A stretch of DNA of 64,000 nt, from NCBI GenBank assembly GCA_040905365.1, contig JBBDRQ010000080.1, positions 1 through 64,000 of the forward strand, in the 5' to 3' direction. Of the stretch, positions 1 to 8,143 are shown piece after piece (position 1 is the stretch's first letter; each line of letters begins with the position of its first letter). The notes under the pieces were generated by a model. It saw only the letters and a program-made list of their open reading frames with translations. It ran no database searches and was not told where the DNA came from. The position numbers were made by a program, and so were the translations under genes. This DNA comes from JAHWKV01 sp040905365 (GTDB taxonomy: Bacteria; Actinomycetota; CADDZG01; JAHWKV01).

Positions 1-1602
1 CTCATGCTGGTGCTGGCCGCGGTGGCGGCCGTCGCCCCGCTGGCGGCTCCCGACCAGAACCCGCGCCTTCGGGGCGACATTGCAGCCGCGCTGACCTACG
101 TCAGCAACTGGCGATTGATCCTGCAGGAACAGTCCTACTTTGATGCCATCGGCCGGCCCCCAATCCTGCAGCACCTGTGGAGCCTTGCGGTGGAAGAACA
201 GTTCTATCTGCTTTGGCCCCTTCTGCTTGCGTTTGGCCTGAGAAAGGGCCGCAAGCCGCAGAAGATGATCAAGTGGATCGCGGTCGCCGCCGGCGCCTCG
301 GCCGTTGCGATGGCGATGATGTACTCGCCGGAGGCCGACCTCTCCCGGCTTTACTTCGGCACCGACACCCGCATCGCCACGATCCTGTTCGGAGTGGCGC
401 TCGCCTTCATGTGGAGGCCGGGCCAAAAAGCCGTCCGACCCAGATGGTACGTGGGAACCTTCAAGGACGTCGTGGGCGTAGCGGCGCTGGTGCTGCTGGC
501 TGCGTGTATGACCTTGTGGAATGAGTTTGACCCGTTTCTCTACCAGGCAGGGTTCGTCGTCATCGCCGCGCTCGGGGCGGTTAGCGTAGCGATAACCACT
601 CGCCCGGGCCCGGTGGTCGGGTGGTCGCTGGGCAACGGCCTGATGCAGTGGATGGGCAAGCGCTCCTACGCCATCTACCTGTGGCACTGGCCCGTATTCA
701 TGCTTACCCGTCCGCAGTTGGACATAGCGCTGGAGGGGGCGCCGCTGTTCGCTCTGCGGCTGGCCATCACCTTCTGGCTGGCCGAAGCCACCTACCAGGC
801 GGTGGAAAAACCCCTGCGAAACGGTGCGCTCGGCCGGAGCTGGACCAAGCTGAAGTCCGGCTTTAAGGGCCGCTCTCCCCGACTGGTCGTTACATCCCTG
901 ACCACGTTCAGCTTGCCCGTACTGGTGCTGGGAACGGTGGCGGTCGGGGCCATCGTGGAGTGGGAAACACCCGACTCCGATACTCCTGCCCTGCAAGAGG
1001 AACTGGAGGAGGAGGTCGTCGTGTCCACCACGGCCTCGACCGAACAGATCCGCCCGGTCTTTGGTGAAATTGTGATTACGGACACTGCACCACCTCCCGA
1101 GACGGAAGCAGCGCCGCCGGCGCCGGCCTCCGGGATGCCGCACCTGCTGACTGCGATCGGCGACTCGGTCATGCTCATAGCCAACGAGCAACTGGCCAAC
1201 CGCTTCGATAATGCCATCGTCGACGCCGGCAAGGGGCGCCAGGCCGAAGACATCCTGCAAACGGTGCGAGCCCGCAAGGACGCCGGCCAGCTCGGCGATG
1301 CGGTGGTAATCCACATGGGCACCAACGGCGTTATCAGGCAGGGCCAGCTGGAAGAGCTCATGGCCATGCTTGCCGACGTCCCGAGGGTATACCTGCTCAA
1401 CGTGAAGGTGTCCCGGCCCTGGGAAAGCCTTAACAACGAGCTGCTGGCAGCCAACATCGACCGCTGGCCGAATGCCTCGCTGATCGATTGGAAGGCGGTA
1501 GCAACCCAGCATCCTGAGATGTTCTACAGCGACGGGGTACACCTGAGGCCGGGTGGATTAGGCCTGTACGTGGAGATGATCGCCGGGCAGGTGCTCGGCT
1601 AG
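1..1602 (+). CDS. Acyltransferase-3 (OafA/YrhL type) with C-terminal SGNH domain, 5' truncated
   Basis: Membrane acyltransferase that would O-acylate a cell-surface glycan. The reading frame is open at base 1, so the N-terminal helices lie outside the window. The visible part (about 533 residues) has the family motif WSLAVEEQFYLLWP near residue 59 and about eight hydrophobic helices up to residue ~320. A Pro/Glu/Thr-rich linker follows (330-375), then an extracellular SGNH hydrolase-like domain with the GDS block (Ser ~386), an HMGTNG block (~437) and the DGVH catalytic pair (~510-513). The fusion of transporter-like AT3 and SGNH is typical of bacterial polysaccharide O-acetyltransferases such as OatA. 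The acceptor glycan is unknown. Confidence 0.9.
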   Translation, partial: LMLVLAAVAAVAPLAAPDQNPRLRGDIAAALTYVSNWRLILQEQSYFDAIGRPPILQHLWSLAVEEQFYLLWPLLLAFGLRKGRKPQKMIKWIAVAAGASAVAMAMMYSPEADLSRLYFGTDTRIATILFGVALAFMWRPGQKAVRPRWYVGTFKDVVGVAALVLLAACMTLWNEFDPFLYQAGFVVIAALGAVSVAITTRPGPVVGWSLGNGLMQWMGKRSYAIYLWHWPVFMLTRPQLDIALEGAPLFALRLAITFWLAEATYQAVEKPLRNGALGRSWTKLKSGFKGRSPRLVVTSLTTFSLPVLVLGTVAVGAIVEWETPDSDTPALQEELEEEVVVSTTASTEQIRPVFGEIVITDTAPPPETEAAPPAPASGMPHLLTAIGDSVMLIANEQLANRFDNAIVDAGKGRQAEDILQTVRARKDAGQLGDAVVIHMGTNGVIRQGQLEELMAMLADVPRVYLLNVKVSRPWESLNNELLAANIDRWPNASLIDWKAVATQHPEMFYSDGVHLRPGGLGLYVEMIAGQVLG

Positions 1603-1610
1603 CCGAGCAC
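1591..1610. terminator. Perfect palindrome at the acyltransferase stop codon
   Basis: A 20-base perfect palindrome (arms GTGCTCGG and CCGAGCAC around CTAG) covers the stop codon of the acyltransferase gene and sits 10 bases before the end of the convergent small membrane gene. There is no T-run, so it is a plausible bidirectional hairpin terminator of the actinobacterial U-less kind. Function is inferred. Confidence 0.45.
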
Positions 1611-1619
1611 CCCGGGGAA

Positions 1620-1841
1620 TTACTGAGCCTGAGCCGAGCCCTTCGCCCGCCGGCGGCTCCGAGAGGCCACCACCCAGATCGCCACCGCGAAAAGCACCGA
1701 GACCATCGCCAGCGCACTGTGCACAGCCTTGAACTGCGTCGAATGGGCTGGATTCTGCAGAATGTTTACGATCCTGGTCACCCAGATGTACACGGTCCAC
1801 AGCGCCGCGGCGCGCAGGACCACAGCTTCAGCTCGAGTCAT
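1620..1841 (-). CDS. Small two-helix membrane protein
   Basis: A 73-residue protein of unknown function. Two hydrophobic segments (about residues 7-24 and 40-58) are joined by a short polar loop, and the C-terminus is basic (SRRRRAK). The start chosen is the ATG at 1841, four bases after the stop of an upstream 42-residue lipoprotein gene, implying translational coupling. A longer frame opening at 1886 would overlap that lipoprotein gene and has no better start signal. I do not recognise the family. Confidence 0.55.
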   Translation of the reverse strand: MTRAEAVVLRAAALWTVYIWVTRIVNILQNPAHSTQFKAVHSALAMVSVLFAVAIWVVASRSRRRAKGSAQAQ

Positions 1842-1845
1842 CCGA

Positions 1846-1974
1846 TCACTCGGCCACTTCGGAGGTCGGGCCGGGAGACGGCCCACCTTCGAGCACGGGG
1901 TTGTCGCTTCGGCACCCCATCAACAGGCTCACCATGCAGGTGAGCATGACCATCAACATATGGCGTCGACGCAT
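1846..1974 (-). CDS. Tiny lipoprotein (42 residues)
   Basis: The short frame has an ATG at 1974 preceded by an AAAGGAAG ribosome-binding site 5-6 bases upstream. The product begins MRRRHMLMVMLTC, continues into a hydrophobic stretch and reaches a lipobox LLMGC with Cys at residue 21. About 21 mature residues follow, rich in Gly, Pro and Ser. The basic n-region, hydrophobic core and lipobox make a convincing type II signal peptide although the protein is very short. It is coupled to the downstream two-helix membrane protein. Function unknown. Confidence 0.6.
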   Translation of the reverse strand: MRRRHMLMVMLTCMVSLLMGCRSDNPVLEGGPSPGPTSEVAE

Positions 1975-2027
1975 CCCGCTTCCTTTCATTGAGCTGCTGC
2001 AATTGAACCCGATGATACCGACCGGCG

Positions 2028-2981
2028 CTACTGACGTTTCTTGGGGTCGAACCTTAGCTTACGGATCTGCGCCAAGACCGCCTTGGAACTCAGGAACTCA
2101 AGCAGCGCCTCCGTGGAATTGCGCCGCGGACGTCCCCTCTCCACCGCCACGTACAGGGTCCGCTTAGCGCTCACTCCCGGAACGTTGAGCACGCGCAGCG
2201 GCCCGTCTCCGGCCACCTCGGCCGGCTCCAGCGCGTACGAGGAAATGAACGACAAGCCAACGTTGGCCTTGACGGCCCGCTTGACCGATTCGGTGGTCCC
2301 CAACTCCAACACCACACCCAGGTTCTCCGGATCCAGGCCCACCCCCGCCATGGCCTCGGTCACCATCGTGCGGGTGCCGGAGCCCTGCTCCCGCAGCACC
2401 CAGGGGTGAAAGATCAGATCGTCTCGCTGCACCTTGCGCATTTGGCTCAAGCCGTTTTCCGCGGAGGCGATCAGCACCAGGTCGTCCGTGGCGAGGGGGA
2501 TCAACTCCAGCTTGTCCACCGCCAGCGGTGCTCCCATTACCGCTATGTCGACCCTACGCAAAAGGATCTGCTGGGCCACATAGGCCGAGTCCCCAACCTG
2601 CACACACACCCGCACCGCAGGGTACTTCTCGCAAAAGGGACTAAGGACCCTGGGTAGAAGAAACTCACCCGGCACGGTGCTGGCGCCCACGTTGAGCCTT
2701 CCGGCCGGCATGGTCCCGAAGCTTCCCATCGATTCTTCGAGCCGGTCGGCCACCGCACCGAGCTCCCGGGCGTGCTGGTACAGCTGCTCTCCGGCGGCGG
2801 TCGGCGTCCAAGACCTGCCCGAGCGCATAACCAGCTTGGTTCCGAAGTGCTCCTCGAGGGTTCGGATCTGCGCGCTGATAGCGGGCTGGGTTACCCCGAG
2901 GCGCTTGGCCGCTCCCGAAAAGCTTCCTTCGTCGACAAGCTTAACGAAACCCCTGAGCGCCGGAATCGTCAGTGGTGCCAT
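2028..2981 (-). CDS. LysR-family transcriptional regulator
   Basis: A 317-residue DNA-binding regulator. The N-terminal winged helix-turn-helix (about residues 5-65) has the family pattern GSFSGAAKRLGVTQPAISAQ followed by a wing ending in TPTAAG. Residues ~90-300 form the periplasmic-binding-protein-like effector domain. The ATG at 2981 is chosen because GGAGGG lies five bases upstream; the frame continues upstream to 3050 without such a signal. It is transcribed away from the DUF1059 gene but shielded from it by a terminator. Target genes and ligand cannot be told from the sequence. Confidence 0.9.
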   Translation of the reverse strand: MAPLTIPALRGFVKLVDEGSFSGAAKRLGVTQPAISAQIRTLEEHFGTKLVMRSGRSWTPTAAGEQLYQHARELGAVADRLEESMGSFGTMPAGRLNVGASTVPGEFLLPRVLSPFCEKYPAVRVCVQVGDSAYVAQQILLRRVDIAVMGAPLAVDKLELIPLATDDLVLIASAENGLSQMRKVQRDDLIFHPWVLREQGSGTRTMVTEAMAGVGLDPENLGVVLELGTTESVKRAVKANVGLSFISSYALEPAEVAGDGPLRVLNVPGVSAKRTLYVAVERGRPRRNSTEALLEFLSSKAVLAQIRKLRFDPKKRQ

Positions 2982-3053
2982 CTGCCCTCCGGCCGCGAGT
3001 CTCTGAATCGTAAGAAACGCAGTATCCCACCTGAGCCTTCCGGCCACCACGTC

Positions 3054-3085
3054 GCAAAAAGGGGCCCCGCGGGGCCCCTTTTTGC
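3054..3085. terminator. Bidirectional rho-independent terminator
   Basis: A perfect palindrome has arms GGGGCCCC separated by GC, flanked by AAAAA on the left and TTTTT on the right. It lies 15 bases after the DUF1059 stop codon (minus strand) and upstream of the LysR gene, so its main job is to end the DUF1059 transcript. Confidence 0.9.
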
Positions 3086-3099
3086 TTGCTACGTCCGGA

Positions 3100-3297
3100 T
3101 CAGGCGCGAGTGAGGGTGCCCTGGTTCTCCGACATCTTGATGAGGTAGCGCACGATCGTCTGAGTAGGAGTGCTAACCGCGTGGACTTCCTGCAGGTGCT
3201 GGGCGAGCTGCCTGGCCAGATCGGACTTGTCGACTGCGGTGGTCTTGAAACCGCAAGTGTCGGCGCCGGCGGAGGCGCAACTGTAGTGCAGCGTCAT
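3100..3297 (-). CDS. DUF1059 small protein
   Basis: A 65-residue soluble protein of the DUF1059 family. It shows the family opening (MTLHYSC, then DTCGFKT) with conserved Cys at positions 7 and 15, and the length matches the family. AAAGGGATG stands just upstream of the ATG. The family has no established function. Upstream lies an AT-rich region with a perfect inverted repeat (3365-3407) that could control this gene. Confidence 0.8.
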   Translation of the reverse strand: MTLHYSCASAGADTCGFKTTAVDKSDLARQLAQHLQEVHAVSTPTQTIVRYLIKMSENQGTLTRA

Positions 3298-3364
3298 CGT
3301 TCATCCCTTTCTGGAGCCCTACGACCCCGGAGCCCAATTGCGTTAACTGACACCAAACACCATA

Positions 3365-3407
3365 ACATGTATATTTTATAGCTCCAATAAATATTCCTTA
3401 TACATGT
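3365..3407. promoter_or_regulatory. AT-rich inverted repeat, possible operator or promoter
   Basis: The 207-base gap between the DUF1059 gene (minus) and the lipoprotein gene (plus) contains an unusually AT-rich island. A perfect 9-base inverted repeat, ACATGTATA at 3365-3373 and TATACATGT at 3399-3407, is separated by 25 bases that include TATA-like words. Each arm also contains the palindrome ACATGT. This fits a divergent promoter with a dimeric-repressor operator; no regulator is identified. Confidence 0.45.
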
Positions 3408-3504
3408 CACATACGGTGCGGTGCTTCCCGCCTAGAACGTGAGGCGAACAGCCGAGTTGCAGTAGAATGATGACTCTCTTAACCGCGTCGAAGGATCCCA
3501 AATC

Positions 3505-4176
3505 GTGACCATTGCTCAAGTCGACGGCTCGCGCCCAACCAGGCTTGCCCGCCGCAAGGCTGTGGGAATCACGTTCGTGCTTATGGGTATCCTGGCCGCA
3601 TGCTCTGAGTCGGGTTCCTCCCTGCCCAGCCTGTCCAACACCGAAACCGTCACCAGCGAGGACGGCGGTCTGCAGATGCGCATCCCGAACTCGTGGCAGG
3701 CACGCAAAGACCTCAACCCCAGCGCGGCGATGCAGGCGGGAAACCGGGAATCCGACGCCTACACATTGGTCGTCGTGGACCCGAGGGAGTTTTTTGGGAA
3801 TCTGTCACTGGGCAAGTTCGCCGATATCGAAATTCAGCAGTTCATTGATACGGTCGGCGACCCTACAGTGTCCGGTCCCGAGCTGGTAATCGTCGATGAC
3901 CGCGAAGCCCTGCAGTACGAGGTAAGGGGCGTGGTTGACGAGCAGAACGTCGTTTATCTGTACACCTTCGCCGAAACGCCGGACCGCTTCCTAAAGATCG
4001 TCACGTGGAGCATAGGCTCACGTTTTGAGGAAAACCTCGACGACATGCAGATGGTGACCGAAAGCGTGCATCAATTGGAACCGCTTGGGGACGTGGAGCC
4101 CTCGCCCCTGGAATCTGCGGACATCCCTACCGATCCCACTCCGGTGCCCTCGATCGACCGCGGCGACCAAGATTAG
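3505..4176 (+). CDS. Secreted lipoprotein of unknown function
   Basis: A 223-residue exported lipoprotein. Start GTG at 3505 follows AAGGATC. The n-region is Arg-rich (RLARRK), followed by a hydrophobic core and lipobox LAAC with the lipidated Cys at residue 33. The mature part opens with a DGGLQMRIPNSW segment, which resembles the start of LpqN/PsbP-like domains in actinobacterial lipoproteins; that assignment is tentative. The tail is Pro/Asp-rich. It converges on the CpaB gene. Confidence 0.75.
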   Translation: MTIAQVDGSRPTRLARRKAVGITFVLMGILAACSESGSSLPSLSNTETVTSEDGGLQMRIPNSWQARKDLNPSAAMQAGNRESDAYTLVVVDPREFFGNLSLGKFADIEIQQFIDTVGDPTVSGPELVIVDDREALQYEVRGVVDEQNVVYLYTFAETPDRFLKIVTWSIGSRFEENLDDMQMVTESVHQLEPLGDVEPSPLESADIPTDPTPVPSIDRGDQD

Positions 4177-4194
4177 TAGCCGGCGCCCTTCGCG

Positions 4195-4875
4195 CTATTC
4201 GCCTAAGCCCGTGGGGACCAGTACCAGGGTGATCTTGCCCGCCGCCTCCGCTTGCGCCAACGCCTCGGCCTGGTCGGGCATGACCAGCAGGGTTACCGCC
4301 CGGTCTCTGCCGGAGCTTACAAGTGAGGATCCGGCACCGGCGTCGTTTGTCGATCCGCCGGAGGAGGCCACCTGCACCGACGTTAGGATCGTTACCGTTT
4401 TAGCGCGCCCATCCTCGCCCGCCAGGGTCGCCAGTACGTCGACACGATCGCCCGAGCGCGGAACCAGAGCCATACCGTCCAGCGATTGAGGGTTCAGCCC
4501 GTACGCCCGCATCCCCTCCGGCACGGCACCGGACGCACCAGCGTTGCGTCCGATCTTGCGGCCGGTCACCGGTTCCCCCGCCAGGATCGGATGGGTCGTC
4601 AGGCGGCCTACGGCTTCGTCGACTGCCGTCAGGGGTTCTTGCGGTAAGTATCGGCTGGGGTGCTCGACCATCTCGAGCATGCCGTCGGTTACCCGGATCC
4701 CAGGTTCGATATCCGTAGCAGCCACCACGATAGGAACCAGCCGGCCGGCGACCGGGACCTGCGATCTAAGCCAAGACAGGTAGGAGTAAACGGCCAGTCC
4801 GGTCAGTACCGCGGCCAGTACCGCGATCACTCCCCAACGAGACGTCCGGCGCCTGCCCAAAACCAGAGTGGTCAT
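4195..4875 (-). CDS. cpaB: CpaB/RcpC-type Flp pilus assembly protein
   Basis: A 226-residue protein with one N-terminal membrane helix (about 15-35), an SAF domain (about 45-110, containing ATDIEPGIRVTDGML) and an RcpC/CpaB C-terminal domain (about 125-226). CpaB proteins sit in the periplasm or outer face and help assemble Tad/Flp pili. No other tad genes (cpaC, cpaF, tadB, tadC, flp) are present in the window, so either the locus is scattered or this SAF protein serves another secretion or envelope role. A perfect inverted repeat lies just upstream of its start. Confidence 0.8.
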   Translation of the reverse strand: MTTLVLGRRRTSRWGVIAVLAAVLTGLAVYSYLSWLRSQVPVAGRLVPIVVAATDIEPGIRVTDGMLEMVEHPSRYLPQEPLTAVDEAVGRLTTHPILAGEPVTGRKIGRNAGASGAVPEGMRAYGLNPQSLDGMALVPRSGDRVDVLATLAGEDGRAKTVTILTSVQVASSGGSTNDAGAGSSLVSSGRDRAVTLLVMPDQAEALAQAEAAGKITLVLVPTGLGE

Positions 4876-4887
4876 GGCAGAACCGTA

Positions 4888-4918
4888 CCAGATACTGCCA
4901 CTTTCTGCCAGTATCTGG
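4888..4918. promoter_or_regulatory. Inverted repeat between fmdB-like gene and cpaB
   Basis: A perfect 10-base inverted repeat (CCAGATACTG at 4888-4897 and CAGTATCTGG at 4909-4918, 11-base spacer) fills the 47-base gap between the zinc-ribbon gene and cpaB. It can be a U-less terminator for the former or an operator/leader hairpin for the latter. Confidence 0.45.
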
Positions 4919-4922
4919 TCTG

Positions 4923-5285
4923 TTATGCCGTCTTTTCGGCCTTCTTGGCTGCCGCGCCCTTAGTGGGCGATGCGCCGGACGAGGATGAATCCTTTTCCGC
5001 CGACTTGTCGGCGGAGCTCACCTTGGAGTCGTCCTTACCGGGCTCACCCGACGCGGAAGCGGTCTCTTTCTCCGAGTCCTTGCCCTTCGACTTGGACTGG
5101 GGACGAGCCGCGCGTCGGTCGGTGGAGTAAAAGCCGGAGCCTTTGAACAGGATGCCCGCGGCATGGATGACCCTCCTCAAAGCACCGCCGCACGCCTCAC
5201 ACGTCGTAAGAGGATCATCGTGAAACGACTGCACCACCTCGACGTGCTGATCGCATGACCTACACGCGTATTCATACGTTGGCAT
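4923..5285 (-). CDS. FmdB-family zinc-ribbon protein
   Basis: A 120-residue protein with the FmdB/CxxC regulatory domain at the N-terminus (MPTYEYACRSC; Cys 8, 11, 29 and 32 form two CxxC knuckles). From residue ~60 to the end it is a low-complexity Lys/Ser/Ala/Asp-rich tail. The start is fixed by the conserved MPTYEY opening; the open frame runs far upstream, but only as antisense to the neighbouring cyclase gene. Family members are named after a putative regulator of formamidase, but the role is not established. Confidence 0.85.
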   Translation of the reverse strand: MPTYEYACRSCDQHVEVVQSFHDDPLTTCEACGGALRRVIHAAGILFKGSGFYSTDRRAARPQSKSKGKDSEKETASASGEPGKDDSKVSSADKSAEKDSSSSGASPTKGAAAKKAEKTA

Positions 5286-5429
5286 TACCGAATCCCATTC
5301 GTGTGAGAAGTCTTCGTGTCTCTTTATTATGTCAGCCTTCATCTTGAAGGGCATAATGCGGTAGGTGGGCCGCCGCCCACCAGCCACAAGCGCCGAAGCG
5401 ACGCTGGGGATGCGCCGGAAGGTTCGCGA

Positions 5430-6605
5430 ATGCCAGGGGCTGATTCGCCCGATGAACTGCAAAAACTCGCCGACTACGCCGAGGCGCTTTCGGCAGGCGC
5501 CGGCGCTCGGAACCGTCTTTCGTGCACGGGGGACGCGGCCAGAGTCGCCGCCGCTCTGGAACGGCTCTCCGAACAACTCGCCGCCCGCAACCGGCAGATA
5601 GCGCAGTATCAAGCCGCGCTCGACAGAGCCCACACCCGCTTCGGCGAAGCGCTGCGCTCTACCCACGACCTGGACCGAATGCTCGAGATTGCCCTGGAGA
5701 CTGGGATGGAGGCCATCCGCGCCCGCCGCGGCCTGCTGCTGGTGCTGAAGGGCCAGGGCACTTTGGTCGCCGGCGTCAGCCGCAACCTCGAGCTTGACTC
5801 GCTCAAGCTCGCACCCGGCCGGGGCATCGCGGGCCACGTGGCCGCCACCGGCACCGCCGTAGTGGTGCCTTCGTCCGCCGCGCCCGAGCGGGACCCGCTC
5901 GAGCCGGAGTTCTCCACTCAGGTATCGGTGCCGCTGTTCACGAACCAGCGCACCTTTGGGGTGCTGAACTTCTACGACAAGTCACAGGGGAACTTCACCG
6001 AAACCGACCTGCGCACCATCCTGTCGCTCAGCGACCAGGCCGGCGTTGCGATCGAGAACGTCCTGCTGCACGAGGATGCGCAGCGCATGGCGATCATGGA
6101 CGGACTCACCGGTATCTGGAACCACCGCTGGTTTCAGATACAGATGGCCCAGGAGCTCGACCGGGCCGAGCGCTTCGGAAGGCCCTTTTCTCTGTTGGTC
6201 ATGGACATCGACGACTTCAAGTTGTTCAACGACACCTACGGGCACCAACTGGGGGATTTCGTACTGGTGGAGCTGGCCCGGAGGGTCAAGTCCTCGGTGC
6301 GTGACGTGGACATCTTCGCCCGCTACGGTGGCGAGGAGTTTGCGTTGCTGCTGTCGGAAACCGACTCCTCGGGCAGCGCCAATGCGGCGGAGAAGCTCCG
6401 GCTGGCGATCTGCAGCACCCCCTTCGAAACCTCTATGGCGCCCGAGCCGTTGACGGTGACCGTCTCCATAGGCGTTGCCTCTTTCCCCGAGGCCGCGTCG
6501 GACGGCGCCGGCTTGTTCCGCGCCGCGGATACGGCGATGTACCGAGCCAAGGCGCTGGGGAAAAACCGGGTTGTGGTGTATGACCCTGCAGGGCATAGTA
6601 GTTAG
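5430..6605 (+). CDS. Diguanylate cyclase with GAF sensor domain
   Basis: A 391-residue cytosolic enzyme that would make cyclic di-GMP from two GTP. Domain order is a short coiled coil (~25-70), GAF domain (~75-215) and GGDEF domain (~225-388). The GGDEF domain has DGLTG at its start, a complete GGEEF active-site signature (residues ~300-304) and an RDVD inhibitory I-site five residues before it, so both catalysis and product feedback look intact. The ATG at 5430 is chosen for the GGAAGG eight bases upstream. The stop directly abuts the galU start. Confidence 0.9.
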   Translation: MPGADSPDELQKLADYAEALSAGAGARNRLSCTGDAARVAAALERLSEQLAARNRQIAQYQAALDRAHTRFGEALRSTHDLDRMLEIALETGMEAIRARRGLLLVLKGQGTLVAGVSRNLELDSLKLAPGRGIAGHVAATGTAVVVPSSAAPERDPLEPEFSTQVSVPLFTNQRTFGVLNFYDKSQGNFTETDLRTILSLSDQAGVAIENVLLHEDAQRMAIMDGLTGIWNHRWFQIQMAQELDRAERFGRPFSLLVMDIDDFKLFNDTYGHQLGDFVLVELARRVKSSVRDVDIFARYGGEEFALLLSETDSSGSANAAEKLRLAICSTPFETSMAPEPLTVTVSIGVASFPEAASDGAGLFRAADTAMYRAKALGKNRVVVYDPAGHSS

Positions 6606-7481
6606 ATGCCAGTGCGCAAAGCCATCATCCCTGCGGCCGGGATGGGGACCCGGTTCCTGCCCGCCTCCAAAGCAGTGCCCAAGGAGATGGTTACCCTCGT
6701 CGACCGCCCGGTCATTCAGTACGCGGTGGAGGAGCTTGTACGGGCGGGTATCACCGACATCTGCATCGTCGACTCGGAGGGCAAGCAGGCTTTGGGCGAC
6801 CATTTCCGGTCCAACGCCCAGCTGGAGGAACTACTCGCGAGGAAGAACAAGACGCAATTGCTCGACGACCTGAGATACCTGAGCACCCTGGCCGAGGTCA
6901 GTTTCGTCGCCCAAAACGATCCCAAGGGACTGGGGCACGCCGTATGGTTGGCCCGAGAGTACTCCGCGGGCGAACCGGTGGTGGTACTCCTGCCCGACGA
7001 GATCATCGATCCGGCCGAGAACCTGGTGGGCGAGATGATCGACACCTTCGACACCGCATCGGTCAGCGTAGTGGCCGTGGACCGGGTCCCGCACGCATCG
7101 ATCGGCTCGTACGGGGCGATCGATCCCGAGGACCCGGAGGCCGACACCACCGTGGTGCGCTCGGTGGTGGAAAAACCCGACCCCGACGATGCTCCCTCCG
7201 ACCTGGCCCTGATCGGCCGCTACGTACTGGACCCATCGGTGTTCGACATTCTTGAAACGCTTCCCGCGGGGGCCGGAGGGGAGATCCAGCTGACCGATGC
7301 CCTGGCGGTGCTGGCCGGCAGCGGCCGGCTCATAGCCCGGCGTTTTCGCGGCCGCCGGTGGGATGCCGGGACCAAGCAAGGGTATCTGCAAGCGACCGTC
7401 AGCCTGGCGCTGGATCACCCCGAACTCGGCGAGGACTTCCGCAGCTATCTGGAATGGGCACGGGCAGGCTCGCATGGCTGA
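6606..7481 (+). CDS. galU: UTP-glucose-1-phosphate uridylyltransferase
   Basis: A 291-residue nucleotidyltransferase making UDP-glucose from UTP and glucose-1-phosphate. The N-terminus carries the family fingerprint AAGMGTRFLPASKAVPKEM, and the protein has normal GalU length. UDP-glucose would feed the trehalose-phosphate synthase at 58.2 kb and envelope glycan synthesis. The start codon immediately follows the cyclase stop, and the 3' end overlaps moaC by 8 bases, implying one transcript. A galU-molybdenum cofactor gene-sepX neighbourhood is common in actinobacteria. Confidence 0.95.
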   Translation: MPVRKAIIPAAGMGTRFLPASKAVPKEMVTLVDRPVIQYAVEELVRAGITDICIVDSEGKQALGDHFRSNAQLEELLARKNKTQLLDDLRYLSTLAEVSFVAQNDPKGLGHAVWLAREYSAGEPVVVLLPDEIIDPAENLVGEMIDTFDTASVSVVAVDRVPHASIGSYGAIDPEDPEADTTVVRSVVEKPDPDDAPSDLALIGRYVLDPSVFDILETLPAGAGGEIQLTDALAVLAGSGRLIARRFRGRRWDAGTKQGYLQATVSLALDHPELGEDFRSYLEWARAGSHG

Positions 7482-7950
7482 GCACAAATCGCTGTCGCAC
7501 GTCGACGCTGAGGGCAAGGCGGTCATGGTAGACGTCTCCGCCAAAGACCCGACCATCCGGGAGGCGACGGCCGCGGCCTTCGTCGAGATGAATGCCGAGA
7601 CCGTGCGGATCGTAAGCGAAGGCGGCCTCGGCAAGGGCGACGCTCTGGGAGTGGCCAAGATCGCAGGGGTGATGGCCGCCAAGAAGACTTCCGAGCTGAT
7701 CCCGCTGTGCCATCCGCTGGCGCTATCGAAAATCGACGTGCAGCTCAACCTTGTCGACGGCGGCGTGAGCATCACCTCCACCGTGCGTACGACCGACCGT
7801 ACCGGGGTCGAGATGGAAGCCTTAACCGCGGCGTCGGTCGCCGCTTTGACCGTCTACGACATGTGCAAAGCCGTCGACAAGGGCATCCGCATCACCTCGG
7901 TGGAGTTGGTGAAGAAAACGGGCGGCAAGAGCGGCCCGTGGAGCCGCTAG
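7474..7950 (+). CDS. moaC: Cyclic pyranopterin monophosphate synthase
   Basis: A 158-residue enzyme of molybdenum-cofactor synthesis, converting the MoaA product to cyclic pyranopterin monophosphate. It has the family opening (LSHVDAEGKAVMVDVS), the LCHPL block and the C-terminal MCKAVDKG and KTGGKSGPW blocks. The start overlaps the last codons of galU. No moaA, moeA or mog is present here, although moeA normally sits beside galU in actinobacteria, so the rest of the pathway must be elsewhere. Confidence 0.95.
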   Translation: MAEHKSLSHVDAEGKAVMVDVSAKDPTIREATAAAFVEMNAETVRIVSEGGLGKGDALGVAKIAGVMAAKKTSELIPLCHPLALSKIDVQLNLVDGGVSITSTVRTTDRTGVEMEALTAASVAALTVYDMCKAVDKGIRITSVELVKKTGGKSGPWSR

Positions 7951-7952
7951 TA

Positions 7953-8111
7953 CTAGTCATCCTTGGGCCGCTTGAAGTAAGCCACCACTCCGCCGACATC
8001 CGGCGGAGAAAACACGGTCACCAGCTCCCAGCCATCCTCACCCCAATTGTCTAGGATCTCCTTGGCGACGTGAGGCACAACCGGCACAGACGCGTATTCC
8101 CACTTGGTCAT
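7953..8111 (-). CDS. DUF4177-like small protein
   Basis: A 52-residue protein opening MTKWEYASVPV and containing GEDGWELVTV, the pattern of DUF4177-type proteins (a short beta-alpha-beta fold). AAAGGGG stands about 5-11 bases before the ATG at 8111. It lies 32 bases after pepA on the same strand and is probably cotranscribed with it. Function unknown. Confidence 0.75.
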   Translation of the reverse strand: MTKWEYASVPVVPHVAKEILDNWGEDGWELVTVFSPPDVGGVVAYFKRPKDD

Positions 8112-8143
8112 GCAAACCCCTTTCTCGGTTCGGTCGAGCCGGC

